Positions 21,474 through 33,417 of a stretch of DNA of 64,000 nucleotides are shown here, in pieces. The translations under genes were made by a program, and so were the position numbers. A model generated the notes under the pieces. It saw only the letters and a program-made list of their open reading frames with translations. It had not been told where the DNA came from and searched no databases. Each line of letters starts with the position of its first letter. Within the stretch, counting starts at the first letter, position 1. The DNA comes from Pseudocercospora fijiensis CIRAD86. Its lineage: Eukaryota; Ascomycota; Dothideomycetes; Mycosphaerellales; Mycosphaerellaceae. The stretch covers positions 2,643,016 to 2,707,015 of the forward strand of contig NW_006921536.1 of the NCBI RefSeq assembly GCF_000340215.1. Direction: 5' to 3'.

Positions 21474-23141
21474 CTACATTCTTCCAGCTCCATAAGCCTC
21501 AGCTTCAGCAGAAACGCCCAAATAGTCCGCCTGGCTGTTCCTCTTATCATTAGGACTCGGCGTCGGTTTGAGAGAGTTTTCCCATTCTTGCATCAGATTG
21601 CTGGCCGTTCTTCTCAGACTCCCCAAGCCGGACTTCCTCAACACTGGCCAAGGAATGGGATCTCGCTTCTCCTTCTCTGCAGAACTCGAACCAGTGACAC
21701 TGATACTCGTCCTCGGACTGCCGCTAACAGTACTCGGTAAAGTACCTGCATCGCTAGTCACGCTGCTCTCGCTTCGGCTCTGCTCTGGACTGTCGTCCCA
21801 GGTGTCCCAAGGATCATTACTGACGACAGACATGCGCTTCGCGATTGATGGCGACTTGGCGTGCTTTGAAGTGGTCGCTTTCTTGGTGACAGCTTGAGAG
21901 GTCTGAGTTGGAACAGTCACACCATGTTCGGCCCAGAATGAGGGATCGGCGAGATCAGGTAACGCTGAAGGCGTAGATTGCTTCCGGTTCCTGTTCGGGG
22001 AAGGCTGCTTGACTGTTTGGTCTGAGCTCTTACTCACAGTCGAAGAGCCTCGAGAGGAAGGACGCAGACTATTGCGACTGCCCTGTTTGCGAGCAGTTCG
22101 AGGCGTCTGTGTCGAGCTCTTGCGCCTGGGAGGCGGTATAGGAACTGAATCATCACCAACTGTAGCTTGTCGCAGATCCTCCCAAAACGTCCACAGTCCG
22201 TCCTTAAAGTCTGTAGCCATCTTCTTTCCAGTTTTCAGCAGCGCTTCTTGGTCGATGGTCGCTCTCTGCGTAAGGTCGATATTTGCAATTACGCTCTTGT
22301 TGACCTCACTGGTAAGACCTGCTGTTTCCGTAATGGGCTCGATCAAAGGAGGCGGGTCAGACGCTGCACCCTCAACGCTCGGTCGGTTCTTCAGACTATC
22401 CTTCCTAGGCGGAGGTGGCCTTTGCGGTGCAGGAGCAGTAAGATCCCTGCCATTATTGTCTCTTGCAAGCGACAATAATGACAAAGCTCGTGCATGTCTC
22501 TGACCAGGCAGGACCGTTCGTCCGCCAGTAGTGTTACTCCTCGAGAGCAAAGCTTTCCTCCTCTCCATCTCTTGCTGCATCCACGCGCTTGAGCCGTCCA
22601 CATCCTCCTCCGAGTCATTGACAGGTAGTGCAGTTTGTAGCGGCTGCAGCTTCGTCAAGCGCTTGACATGCTCACGCTGCTTCTGCACTTCATGCCGAGC
22701 CCACTGACGCTTCAGCTTGTCCAGATCTGCCTCCGCTCGAAGCAACTCCTCCTTGAGCTCCAGCACTCTTCGCTCCTGGCTCGCGATGAGGCCCAGAAAG
22801 GAATTAGTGTCAGGCGCTCCATTCTGAAGCAGAGCCAGTGCTTCGGCTACAGGCACTTCCGCTGCGAGTTCCCTTACCGGAGACGCGGTTCGTGCGGGTG
22901 TGTTTGATCCCGAAGCGATGGGGAACTGCACAGAGAAGCGGTTCGATCTGGCAGGATGTGAAGATGTCGAAGCCATCGATAGCGATTTGCCATGGCTCTG
23001 GAAGTTTATTCGTCCAGATGAGGCAGCAGAGAGCGCTGGACTCGTGGGTGAGGCAGCGTACTCTGCTGGACTGGTTACGACCCCATTCCGTGCATCAATA
23101 GAACTTGGCCCGGCGCGGCTCCGTTCACTAGACATTAACAC
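21474..23141 (-). CDS. coiled-coil / low-complexity protein, probable DUF4048 family
   Basis: An uninterrupted 555-residue frame. The N-terminal 90 residues are Ser/Ala/Pro-rich and probably disordered. A strong coiled coil spans about 117-165 (Glu/Leu/Lys/Arg heptads, from LIASQERRVLELKEELL). A conserved-looking amphipathic segment at about 306-328 (KKMATDFKDGLWTFWEDLRQ) resembles the core of fungal proteins annotated DUF4048; that match is from memory. The remainder is Ser/Thr/Lys/Arg-rich with repeated phosphorylation-type sites. No enzyme motif or membrane segment. The function is unknown. Start choice: ATG at 23141, with a second ATG two codons later equally possible. It is the last intact gene before the transposon nest. 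Confidence 0.75.
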   Translation of the reverse strand: MLMSSERSRAGPSSIDARNGVVTSPAEYAASPTSPALSAASSGRINFQSHGKSLSMASTSSHPARSNRFSVQFPIASGSNTPARTASPVRELAAEVPVAEALALLQNGAPDTNSFLGLIASQERRVLELKEELLRAEADLDKLKRQWARHEVQKQREHVKRLTKLQPLQTALPVNDSEEDVDGSSAWMQQEMERRKALLSRSNTTGGRTVLPGQRHARALSLLSLARDNNGRDLTAPAPQRPPPPRKDSLKNRPSVEGAASDPPPLIEPITETAGLTSEVNKSVIANIDLTQRATIDQEALLKTGKKMATDFKDGLWTFWEDLRQATVGDDSVPIPPPRRKSSTQTPRTARKQGSRNSLRPSSRGSSTVSKSSDQTVKQPSPNRNRKQSTPSALPDLADPSFWAEHGVTVPTQTSQAVTKKATTSKHAKSPSIAKRMSVVSNDPWDTWDDSPEQSRSESSVTSDAGTLPSTVSGSPRTSISVTGSSSAEKEKRDPIPWPVLRKSGLGSLRRTASNLMQEWENSLKPTPSPNDKRNSQADYLGVSAEAEAYGAGRM

Positions 23142-23483
23142 ATAGGCGCGTTAGGATAGCAAGCTAGTAATGCGACTGAAGTGATGGTATGGAATGATGT
23201 CAGGAGCGACGTGAAAGGGACAACAAACAATGAATACCAGGGTTGCGTAAGGCGTAATAACTAACGCGTAAGTGAGGGAGCAGTTCAGTTTGAAGTTGGT
23301 TGACTCGCGGGCTCTGCCGAGACATGCAGCCGCGCAACGGTCTGGGATAAGTGAACCATTTTTAGCTTGAACGTTCCTGGGTTGCTGTATAGCACAATAG
23401 GCACCTTGCGCAGTAGGTTTAGAAGGGCAGTTGCGCTCCGTGCACGCGGCAGTGGCACCCCTTAGCGCCTCAACATGTGAATA
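23142..23483. other. upstream region of the 21474-23141 gene and boundary to the transposon nest
   Basis: Normal composition with no gene. At about 23484 the sequence switches abruptly to RIP-mutated DNA. Confidence 0.55.
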
Positions 23484-23558
23484 AGCTCCGTATAGTTATC
23501 TGTGCGTAAAGGATTAAGTAAATAAAAGTACGGGTAACTATACGAGCTCGTATAGTTA
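23484..23558. repeat. perfect 24-bp palindrome and repeats at the edge of the nest
   Basis: A perfect palindrome with half-site TAACTATACGAG spans 23535-23558. A third, near-identical copy of the half-site, in the reading AGCTCCGTATAGTTA, lies at 23484-23498. This cluster marks the exact left edge of the RIP block. It may be the end of the outermost transposon (possibly the PIF/Harbinger-like element, with a TAA target at 23482-23484), but no matching right end was found. Confidence 0.6.
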
Positions 23559-23759
23559 ACCGTATACCCTTATATAAAGGAAAATACGCTAATTAGACCC
23601 TACGCTAGGCCGTTAGTAGTTAAGTAAAGGAGTGTACTAAATCCTTAGCTAAATAGCTTAAACCCTGTCTCTGCCTTCTATTAAATTTAGTTTTCTAGTA
23701 TAGTAGCTATTACCTACTAGCTACTATATACTCCTTATATATATATATATATATATAAA

Positions 23760-25223
23760 GACGGTAAGTCTAGCAAGAGGTAGGTAAAGGTCGCTAGGCG
23801 GCTGCTAAGGGTTATATAGGTCTAGTGGCCTATATGTAGTTACTCTAAGAGCCGTTATAGGAATAGCTATAGAGACCTCGGTAGAGAGCGATTATAATTA
23901 GAACTAGTCCGTACCCCGAGAGAGGCATATATTAGGCTTCTAAGAGCACTATAGATGCCTAGACTACCGTGTTTGTTAGCAAACTAGCCCTTCTAAGCAT
24001 TATAGCGGCTCTAGTAACCCTAATATATACCCTACCTAGTATTACCGCCTTTCTTAATCTAGGTTTCGACTTCTCGCGGAGCGATCTATACCCTCGCTTA
24101 GGTCTATATATACTACTCACTACCTTCCGTAACTATTATAGTTAACTAGTACTATATAGTCTAACCTATTACTTAGTAGCTAGTCTAGTTAATAGGCCTG
24201 TTTCTATACTAATTAAGTCTGTTTCTACGCTATCTTAAGGGCCTATTTTAACGCTAATCTAGCTAGTTTCTACGCTAGTTACAGCGTCTGTTTCTACGCC
24301 AATTCTAGCGCTAGTTGCTATACTAATTAGCGCTCTATCTAATAGTTAAACTAATAGCTAAACCTTAGTTAACTCTAGACCTTCTTAAGACGAGATTATT
24401 GCCGCTTCTATTACTAAGGAGTATAGCAATATCCGAGTTAATAGTAATAGCTATATCTCTTCGGACGGCGAGCTTACCCTTGCTAAGGTTAGTGCTATAA
24501 TAGCCTATAAACGAGTAACTAGCAAGGTGCGTAAGTAGAATAATAGCTTTAAGGCTATTATTCTTACTAGTTAGCCGATAGGTAAGCTAATACTCGGTAA
24601 TCTAGTAAGGGCTTATCGGGCTATAATTAAGCGCCGAGTTGTTACTAGAAGACCGTTAGAAGCGGCTTCCGGTATAGTTATTATAGAGACTCTTTAAGAC
24701 TAGCTTCTTAACTAGGCTATAGAGACACTGTTTCGACTAGATAAGGTATAGCGTAAGAAGGTATTAAATACTAAGGAATTAAGGGCATTTAACTACCCTA
24801 CTAAGAACATACGTAACGCTATGCTATCGACGCTGTCTTAGCGTAATAACTAGACTCTAGCGGCGGCTCTAGCGGCGGCTCTAGCGGCGGCTCTAGTAGT
24901 AGCTCTAATAACGCCTATCTAGAGAGTAGAAGTTATTAACTTATCTACGCTAAGTATAGCCGATAGCAATACTGCTTAGCTTACTAAGCGTCGTCGCTTA
25001 GACTTCGAGTCTAAACAGCTTTAGAGAGAGTCGTAGGCTTAAGGAGCTATACTTAAAGAGGTACTATCGCCTATATTTAATATACTAAGGATACTAGCTA
25101 AAGGCCGTAGCTTAAGACATAGGATTAGGTCGCTATTCGAGTCTTTAAGTGTCTCTATTATTAGCGCTACTAGCGAGGCGCCGAATATACTAAGTCCTAC
25201 TAGATTTGTAAGCGCTAGAGGCG
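23760..25223 (+). pseudogene. unidentified transposon-borne reading frame, 5' part
   Basis: A RIP-broken plus-strand frame that becomes clear from about 24330 (about 300 residues with only TAG/TAA at former Gln/Trp codons). It includes Ser/Thr/Val-rich low-complexity repeats near 24200-24310, basic stretches, and a triplicated 15-base motif CTCTAGCGGCGGCTC at about 24853-24900 encoding an Ala-rich run. It ends at the left target duplication of element 2 in the words RFVSARG and resumes in the same frame at 32370. I recognise no domain. It converges on the Harbinger-like transposase and may be that element's second protein; this is inference. Confidence 0.5.
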
Positions 25224-25419
25224 TGTAAGAAGGGTATGTTAGCAGGTAGATAGGGTAGTAGTAGGTACGAGTAGTATTCGATAAGGATCTAGGAGGAGAG
25301 GGAGGAAGGTAGGAGAGTTAGCCTAACGCTAAGCGCCAAGCCCTGCCTGAGGCACTAAGACCCTAGCTTTACTCGGCCTAATTATATGCCAATCACGTAT
25401 AGCCTTTTTAGCTCTAATA
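25224..25419 (-). repeat. element 2 3' LTR (196 bp)
   Basis: Read on the plus strand it starts TGTAAGAAGGG and ends GCTCTAATA. It is the downstream LTR because the element runs on the minus strand. Confidence 0.93.
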
Positions 25420-26634
25420 CACGCTTCCCTTCTAAAGGCCGCGCCCTCGTAGCCTGTCTACGTTCTACGACCTCTATTGCCGCTAACTTAGCAAGTCTAA
25501 TAAGCTACTTAGCCTGCACTGAATTAAACACTTAACTACCTAATTATGTAACTATATCAAACCTTACCTCTAAACAACACAATATACAACTCTAACTGCG
25601 CTATCTCTATATATAATAAACTATAAAGTAATATATATCTATAAGAATTGAGGGCCTTCGACTAATTACAATACGAGCGCGTCTTCCCTACTATAACAGG
25701 TAGACGTACGAGGTATTGCAGCCCTGCCTCCGCTCTAAGTAATGTCGTACCGAGTTCTCTGCGTCTACTCTAAAAGACCTAGAAATGTCCGCTCCGAGGG
25801 TTTGTCCGTTCCGAGGATTGTTCTTATTGTTCGTAGTTTCGCTAGCCCCAATTAGCTAGGTTTAGCAGCCTTCAAGTGTCAATCTTATCTTATCTTTTTA
25901 AAAAACACAGCTCGTCTAGTTTCTATAGGTAAAGGCTATTATAAGTGCAGTAGTAGAGGTTCGCCTCGCTTGAAGGGTTAGATAGATCGAGGAGTAACCT
26001 ATTGTCCGCAAGATCGACCCCGGCTAGCTTAGCTCTATAGTTTTGCCCTTAGTTAGTCTATTAGTCGCTCAATCTTTTAACTTAGTCAAAGTTTTGACTT
26101 AGCCTTAAGGTTTTGATCAAACCTTTAATAGGCTTAAAGCTTTAATCAAAGTTTTGATTAAAGGTGCCTTAGGCTCGTAGTGTAGGTAAGGTTGTATCTA
26201 TAGGCGCAGCGACAATAGTAAGTAATGTTAACAATAGCAGCGCTAGTCGTCTTAGCGCCAACTTTACCTTCTTTAACTAATAACAACTCGGTAACACCGT
26301 TACTAATATAGCGGTGTCCTTCCTTTCTTAAATAGTAGTATACTCCGCAACACTATTACTAATATAGCCGCGCCGGCCGCGCCGTCGTTATTATTACTAT
26401 CGCCATTTACGCGCGCGCCGTCCTCGTAGATCGCCTAGGCCTTAAAGCCTCGACAGAATAAAGGAATAAGAGGGGGACCTATAGGGCGCGTTAGTAGAGA
26501 GGTAGTTTCCTAGAAGAGCAGCGAATAGTTGACGCGTTATAGCGCGCTTATTAACACTTAGTACGCGTTCACCCTAGTAGTGTAGTCTTATTGTCCTTTA
26601 TTGCTAACAATTGCTTGCCTCTAATTAGTTAGCT
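25420..26634 (-). other. element 2 3' non-coding region with AAAGTTTT-type repeats
   Basis: It corresponds to the 3' regions of elements 1 and 3. At about 26090-26165 it carries a cluster of short near-palindromic words (TCAAAGTTTTGA and variants) that is reduced to one pair in element 3 (58047-58080) and missing in element 1. A short AAT run at about 26385-26395 is the counterpart of the expanded microsatellite of element 1. Confidence 0.6.
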
Positions 26635-26657
26635 AATAGTACCCCGGGGATAGCATT
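26635..26657 (-). repeat. GC-rich 23-bp quasi-palindrome, copy 2
   Basis: In element orientation the arms read AATGCTATCCC and GGGGTACTATT. It lies about 30 bp after the pol stop, the same place as in elements 1 and 3. Confidence 0.7.
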
Positions 26658-26688
26658 GTTCCTAGGCTTAGTAGTAACATTATAGGCA

Positions 26689-29600
26689 TTATAAGCTCTT
26701 AGCCTTCTTTGTATTCTTTACGCTAGTCCAATACTCATTCAACAACTTAGTTATATCTTTAAACGAGTCTTTAGCCTCCTATAAGTCCTATTTAGGTGAA
26801 TAGCCTTGCTATCTCAATAGGTACTCCTTCTTGCCCTGCCTAGTCCGATGCTTTAGGATACGTTCTATAGACTACAGCTCTTCGCTATTAGCTAGTATGT
26901 CCTCGGATTTAGCAGGTGCTTTATCGCCTTCGCGCTAGTAGTATAGTTTGAGGAGGGAGATATAGAAGGTATTATAGATAGTATAATAAGGTGGAAGCTA
27001 TAACTAGTAGGCCTAGCTATTGCCCTTCGGTTCTCGGATGCGAAATAGGCTAATGTATCTTAGTGCGAGCTTGGGCCTTGTTTTACTATTAGGCGATAGG
27101 TGTTTGCGGATACGGAGGTTCTTAGTGCTAAGCATAACCATGTCGCCTTGTTTGAAGGTTATTAGTGTATAACGCTTATCGTAGTAGGCCTTTTAGTATT
27201 CTTAAGCCTTTGTTAACTTCTCAGCTATCTTAGCATGGATTTCTCGCATCTTCTAGACACGTTCTATTGCCGCTAGTGTCTCTAGTACTTAACGCGCTTC
27301 CCTTTCCTTACGCTCGGCCTCGAGCGAGGTAAATAGATCTTATAGCAACGCGGCGTTTTGACCCATTATAGCTATGTATAGTGAAACCTTAGTTAATGAG
27401 TATACACTATTATTATATACGAATTCTGTAGGCTATAGGAGATTAACCCAATCCTTAGGATTCTCGTTAATATAACTACGCAGGTACTACTACAGGGTAG
27501 CATTCTGTCTCTCTATTTAACCGTCAGTCTGTAGATAGAAGGCTGTTAATAGCCGATGCTTTAGTCTTAGCTATAGGTATATTTCGCTCTAATAGTGCGA
27601 TATAAATATCGAGCCCCTATCGGAGACTATCCCCTTAGGTGTTCCCTAATAGGTATAGAAGATGTTAGTCTATAGCGCCTCTACTATATTAATAGCAGTC
27701 TAATCCTTACGAGTAGGAATGTAGCGAGCACCCTTAGTAAATCGGTCTATAATAACTAGTATAGCGTTAAAGACGTCTTTGCTTCCTCTTCGCTTAGTAG
27801 GGGGAAGACCTATAATAAAGTCTATTATAAGCTCTACAAAAGGCTTCTTTAGAACAGGGAGTAAAGACAACTCGCCAAATAGCAAGTACTTAGGTGCTTT
27901 AACTCGTTAACATACGGCACACGTGTTTACGTAGTCCTTTATGTCCCGCTTACTATTTAGCTAGTAGTATATACGCGATAGTAGCTCGTACGACCTCTCT
28001 ATACTATAGTAACCGGCAAGCTCACTATTATAGTGTCGCTTAAGAAGTTCTTGTCTAATCGATTGTTTAGCGGGGACATAGTATCTACCCTTGAACCTTA
28101 AGTAACCTTTATCGTCGATCGACTAATTACTCTTACTAGATCGAGTCTTTCGCCTACTTACAAGCTTATCTATACGTTTAGCAGCAAAGGCGTCCCTCTG
28201 CTAAGCCCGTAACAGCTTATCTATAAACGATTGACTATCCCTATTTGTAAGGTTATTTAATAGCACCCTCGCTATTAAACGAGGTACGCATTATATGCAT
28301 CTAATAGTACTAGTAGCCGGATCAACTGCATTAGTGCTTTAATCGCTATTACTATATATAGCGATATCGACTAGGGAGTTATTATAACTTCTCCTGTCTG
28401 TGTCCTTAGCTCTTGCCTTAATACGTACTATTAATATAGTAAGAGCATTAACATACTTCAAGCCGTCGCGGAGTCCGGTAAGCCGCTTATCCTGCGCGTG
28501 CTTATTAATAATACGGGCTATAGCAATCTTATACTGTAGGGTTGGAAACAATGAATTAATAGATTGCTAAGTCCCGCTGTCGTAATTAGGTCGCCTCGAT
28601 AGGCTATTAGTAGGGTTGCTTACGCCTAGCCGATATAACATATCAAAATTAAACCTAGCGAGGTAGACGGCCTATCTAGCCTGTCGACCTATAACTCTAG
28701 TAACCTTGGTAATACTACGGAGGTTGTTATAGTCTGTATAGACCTGTATCGTATGTTAGGCCCTATCGAGGTAATGCCTCTAGTGCTTAAAGGCCTCGAC
28801 AATAGCTAAGAGCTCTTGCTCGTAGGTCTCGTAGCGACGCTTAGCATCGATTATCTTCCTCGAGAAGAAGGCAATCGGGTGCTAGTAATAGTTATCATCC
28901 GATTGCTAGGACATAATAGCCGATATAGCGAACTATAAAGCGTTAGTCTCAATTCGGATCTACTTGTTTAGCACGAAATAGTATAACAAGGGGACTTTAG
29001 TAAAGCGCTGCTTTAGACCGTTAAAAGCGGCTTGTGCTCTGTTAGTCCATTTGAACTCTCTAGTCGGGTTAGCCTTAGTTTTGGTAAGCTCAGTCAGGGG
29101 CATTACGTGTCGTAAATAGCCCTTAATAAAGCGACGATAGAAGTTAGCAAAACCTAGGAATAATTGAAGCTCCTTAATACTAGTAGGCGTTAGCTACTTA
29201 GTAATAGTCTTAATCCGATTAGGATTAGCCTTAACACCCTCGGTTAATACGAGGAAGCTAAGGAAGGATACCTCTTTAGCAGTAAAGGTGCATTTAGAAG
29301 GCTTGCAATACAAGCTATAGGCCCTTAGGCGATCGAGTACCTTGCGGACTGCAGCCTAGTGTTCCGCAATGTTAGGAGAGTGTATATAAACTAGGATGTC
29401 ATCTAGGTAAACTATACAGAGGTAATCTAATAGGCCTAATAGGGCCCGATTAATATAGGACTAGAATGTAGCGGGGGCATTAGCTAGCCTAAATAGCATA
29501 ACCAAGTACTCAAAATAGCTATAGCGAGTACGAAAGGCTGTCTTCCATTTATCGCCCTTGCGAATACGAATGCGATAGTATATATCCTTAATGTCTAGTA

Positions 29601-30560
29601 TAGTATAGTAGTAGGTACTAGAAAGGCGGTCGAGGGTCTTATTCGTGAGCGGAAGTAGATAGCGGTCTTTAATAGTAACAGCATTAAGCCTACGATAGTC
29701 GATATATAGGCGCAGGCTACTATCCTTCTTTGGTACGAACAGGATAGGTGCACTAGCAGGGCTGTTACTGTACCGAATACGACTGTTAGCTAGGTTTTCT
29801 TCTAGGTACTTGCGCAATATAGTAAGCTCGCGCTCACTAAGGTTGTAGAGTAGTCTAAAAGGAACCTCCTTACCCTCTATAATATTAATCTTATAATCCG
29901 TCTCTTTAAACATAGGCAATGTCGATACTAGGTAGTGTTTAAACACATTAATGTAGGTCTCTCGAATAGGTTCTAGTGTGCGCCTAAGTTGTTTAGGATC
30001 TATACTATTAGGGGGCACTAGTTTATCGTTATTGCTACCGAGCAGGTCGGCCGTCGGATTAGCTAGGGTTAGGTTGCTAATAAATAGGACCCTAATATTA
30101 TTAGGGTACTCGCTAATATTAATGTGTTTAATGTCCTCTTTCCTAGCGATTCTAAATCGCTATTATTAACTGCCTAAGTCTATAACTATAGCATAGTACT
30201 TGAGAATAGGGTTACTAATAACAATGTTAGATAGGAGGCTGTCTATATCTACTGCGTAGGCAGTAAAGTTCAGTAGGCGCTCATTGCCGAGGTCGTCCTT
30301 TAGGGCTATATAGATATAGTAGGCCCTATAGGTCAAGTGCCGAGCGTTATTAAACTAAGCAAGGGTTGGCAGGTTAGTCCTAGGCAGTTGTCGAAGGTCT
30401 AATTGCTTAGCTAGGCGATAGCTAATAAGGGCGCTAACTGAATTTCCTAGATCTAGTATAACCTTAGTCTTATAGTTAGTGTCGGGCCCGGATATAAGAC
30501 AGGTACGAGTAATAGCTAGCACAATGTCGATAGTCTTACGCCGCACGAGGCTAACAGTTA
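26689..30560 (-). pseudogene. element 2 pol (RIP-inactivated)
   Basis: Read right to left: a protease stretch with VILDLGNSVSALIS near 30450; an RT stretch 30018-29461 (185 residues without a stop) holding RLYIDYRRLNAVTIKDR and LDIKDIYYRIRIRKGDK, followed by an intact VYLDDILVY near 29415; RNase H; integrase with ELIIDFIIGLPPTKRRGSKD at 27830-27770; and a chromodomain ending at TAA 26689. RT catalytic Asp residues are kept. Stops sit at former Gln/Trp codons. It is the least damaged pol in the window and the best guide to the family's protein. Confidence 0.85.
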
Positions 30561-30569
30561 GTGCGGCGC

Positions 30570-31925
30570 TTACTCTTTTTTCGGAGGTTGGCTTATAGGG
30601 GTAGCGTTAGCTACTAAGAGGTGCTTTCGGTGCTTAGCGGTAGCACGGTCGATTCGGGCCTAGTCCTTAGGTTTGTCGCATTAGCCTAGTAGATAGCTAG
30701 TACTATTACAATTAAAGCACTTCAACCCGGTTAGTAGACTACCGTAGCTGTTATTACTACTATTATTAGTCGAGCGGTTAGCATTATAGGGATACGAGCC
30801 CCTTCTACGGCCCCTATTACAGCCTCCTCTATATAGCCGTCGGCTACGGCTTCTCCTACGGTCGTTGCTACTGTTCCTATTGTTAGCACTATTGTTCTAG
30901 TAGGAACCTTAGTTTCCTCCGCGGCTACGATAGGTAGCTAGGCGTATCTTAGATTCTAACCGTTATTAGAGCTATACTGTACGCTCTATAGTCTCGACTT
31001 CAACTATAAATTAAATACGTATAAGATTAGTCTATTCAAACACACGGCGGCGGTCCAATTCAAGGACCAATTCCTATCGTAATTTAGGGCGTATTTCGGA
31101 AATCCAGATAGAGTCGGTCTTAGCTAGCAAATCGTCCTCGAGGGTCTTTAAATAGGCCTTAAATAAGCGAGCCGATTAATTAGTCTTTTGTTTAGCTCGA
31201 AGGTATTAGTCCTAAGCGTGTTGTTGCCTTAGTATAGGGTTTCTAAGGGTATCTAGCATAATAGTCTTGTAGTCTTGCTACTAAATAGCGGTCTAGTCGT
31301 AAAGGGAATTAAAATGGTTATCCTATATACGCTTTAGGTCGCTATTAATGTACTGTATAGCGTATACGACCAAGGAATAGTCGTCTAGTAGCGCTCTTAG
31401 TACGTTGCGCTAGTTGAGCTTACAGTTACGGATATAGTCGTTATACTACTTTCGGCTAGAGCTATTAAACACGGTGCAGTCCTTGAGTTTAGCATCCTTC
31501 TTTTAGACTAGAACTGATAGCGAGGAAGGCCCTACTGTCGGCTTAGTGTTGGTTGTTAGGGCCTCCTAAAGGCGGCGAATCTCGAGGAGATTATCCTTTA
31601 GCTATTATTCTTAACGTAGGGCAGTAAGCCTGTTTTAGGTAGCTTCTTGAAGTCTCGCTACTAGCTAGGGCCTAAAGGCTAGTTAGCTATATCGACGGTT
31701 GATAATATTGTTAAGAATATCGTCGATAGGCAATTCTAGGTCGTTACCTAGAATTACAGGTTCTTCTTTAATAGGCTCTCCGGTAGGCCCTTTAGTAGGA
31801 GGCACTTTAGTAGGCACTTTAGCGGGAACTGTGCTACTAGCGTTGTTATTGCTAGCGCTGCTAGCGGCAGCACGGTTGTTGTTGCTTCGTAATAAGCCCG
31901 CTATTGTAAGGGGTAACACTAATAA
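30570..31925 (-). pseudogene. element 2 gag (RIP-inactivated)
   Basis: The N-terminal part is open at 31919-31683 (LPLTIAGLLRSNNNR, then Ala/Ser/Asn- and Thr/Pro/Lys-rich). The CCHC knuckle lies near 30715-30670 after a Gly/Arg/Ser-rich stretch, and the stop is at 30570-30572. A six-A run directly before the stop is the candidate frameshift site. The true start codon is not clear. Confidence 0.75.
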
Positions 31926-32162
31926 TGTATTATAGGCCCCTAAGATACGGATATAGCGGAATTAGTAGATATCGGCTTAGTACGATTAACTCGGTATAAT
32001 AGGCCGTATAGAAGGCCTTGCTTGATGATTAGTACGGTTGTTTCGATAGAATAGTACGTGTAGGTCCCGTTCTTCGGGCGCAATATAGTTAGATTAGTTA
32101 TTATAGCTATACCGCTAAAAGCTTGAAATAAGGACTATCTAGCTACTGCCCTTAAAGGGTAG

Positions 32163-32173
32163 ATCGAATACTG
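32163..32173 (-). other. putative self-priming primer-binding site, element 2
   Basis: Adjacent to the 5' LTR. On the minus strand it reads CAGTATTCGAT and pairs over 10 of 11 bases with ATCGAATACTA inside the LTR. The one mismatch could come from RIP or lie at the edge of the pairing. Confidence 0.6.
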
Positions 32174-32369
32174 TATAAGAAGGGTATATTAGCAGGTAGA
32201 TAGGGTAGTAGTAGGTACGAGTAGTATTCGATAAGGATCTAGGAGGAGAGGGAGGAAGGCAGGAGAGTTAGCCCAACGCTAAGCGCCAAGCCCTGCCTAA
32301 GGCACTAAGACCCTAGCTTTACTCGGCCTAATTACATGCTAATCACGTATAGCCTTTTTGGCTCTAACA
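32174..32369 (-). repeat. element 2 5' LTR (196 bp)
   Basis: The plus strand starts TATAAGAAGGG and ends GCTCTAACA, so the 5' TG of the element is intact (TGTTAGAGC), followed by the AGGCG duplication. Confidence 0.93.
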
Positions 32370-32640
32370 AGGCGACTTAAGCGCCGCAATAGGCGCAGCG
32401 GTAAAAGAGGTTAAATTAAAGATAGTACGTTAACTTAATGCTATCTAATCTAGTATTTAAGCCCTATAGGCGACGATAACTGCTTCGTTACTATTAAGGC
32501 CGTTACTATTGTCTTAAATAGAGCTTCCTTCTAATAATATTGTTATAGGTAGTTAAACGGACTCGATAGATAACGACGACGATAGCGACGGCTTTATAGA
32601 CCTTAATGCCCTTAACGATAAGATATTCTTATAGATAATT
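32370..32640 (+). pseudogene. unidentified transposon-borne reading frame, 3' part
   Basis: It continues the frame of 23760-25223 across element 2 (words GDLSAAIGAAVKEVKLK), with an acidic DDDDSD-like stretch near 32570. The end is unclear because of RIP stops. Confidence 0.5.
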
Positions 32641-33154
32641 TAATATATTAGGTCGGTATTAGTATTAGGGTAAAGCAACTATAGTCTATCTTGTTATCGT
32701 ATATTATAATTACTTAGTTAGTATCCTTCTTTTATAGCTACCTCTTCGAAATCGTAGTCTCGTTTAGTATAAGAGTACTAAGACCGTTATTTTCTATACA
32801 AATCGCGGGGTTTAAACTCGGTCGTAGAACGCGCTTTCGATCGCTAAGAGGGCGGCGTAACAATATAGTATATGTCGTAGTATATAGCTCGAAGTAAGGC
32901 GGAAAGCCGACCTTTACTCGCTTAGTAAGCGGGCTTCAATCTTCTACGATTTACTACGCGATAACGTATAGGTCGTTTTCGTTCTTTTTTAGATTATTTA
33001 ACGCACCGTATACTAAAGATTATAGGGCTAGTAATAGGTTAGAAAAATAGTAATATTATTATTATATTTAAGGTCGCAAAGCATTATCCGTAGTATACTA
33101 CGCGCTAGTACGGGTATACCCGTTTTTAACAGTTCTACTATCTTCTATTATTAT
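32641..33154. other. RIP-mutated spacer between two convergent decayed frames
   Basis: No feature recognised apart from AT-rich words. It separates the plus-strand frame from the transposase 3' end. Confidence 0.4.
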
Positions 33155-33413
33155 TTAATCTATATCTATTATATTAACAACCTTAATCTTATTAGTCTTA
33201 TACTCTAGTACGACCGTACGACTATATCTAAACGAAATACCGCTATCGAGCGCCTCTTTACCTATATCGAAACCCGCTCTAAAATCCCTACTATAGCGTA
33301 GAAGGTTACCGTCGGCTAGTTAAGCTACTAGAGGTAGTAGTAGCGGCGGTAGATTAGCGAGGTACTTATATACACTCGGCGGCCTAGTTTTATATAGGCG
33401 GCTAATCTTGTTT
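33155..33413 (-). pseudogene. PIF/Harbinger-like transposase, C-terminal part
   Basis: The frame continues from the part at 45729-46880 when element 4 and one CTAC are removed. It reads through RRNKISRLYKTRPPSVYKYL, which fits the C-terminal end of DDE_Tnp_4 (Harbinger) transposases, then a less conserved tail to a TAA at 33155-33157. Confidence 0.65.
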
Positions 33414-33417
33414 CTAC

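Larger units (their letters stand above)
25224..32369 (-). mobile_element. Ty3/gypsy chromovirus, element 2, complete and lightly RIP-mutated
   Basis: 7146 bp on the minus strand, flanked by the perfect 5-bp duplication AGGCG (25219-25223 and 32370-32374). LTRs of 196 bp belong to the same family as elements 1 and 3. It keeps the longest open stretches of the family (up to 185 residues in RT). Its LTRs differ at about nine positions, all in CpA/TpG context, so it looks like a recent insertion hit by RIP. It interrupts the unidentified plus-strand frame; removing it and one target copy restores that frame. Confidence 0.93.

Noticed and set aside
31699..31935. Plus-strand frame opposite element 2 gag
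   Set aside because: Antisense shadow of the gag N-terminus.
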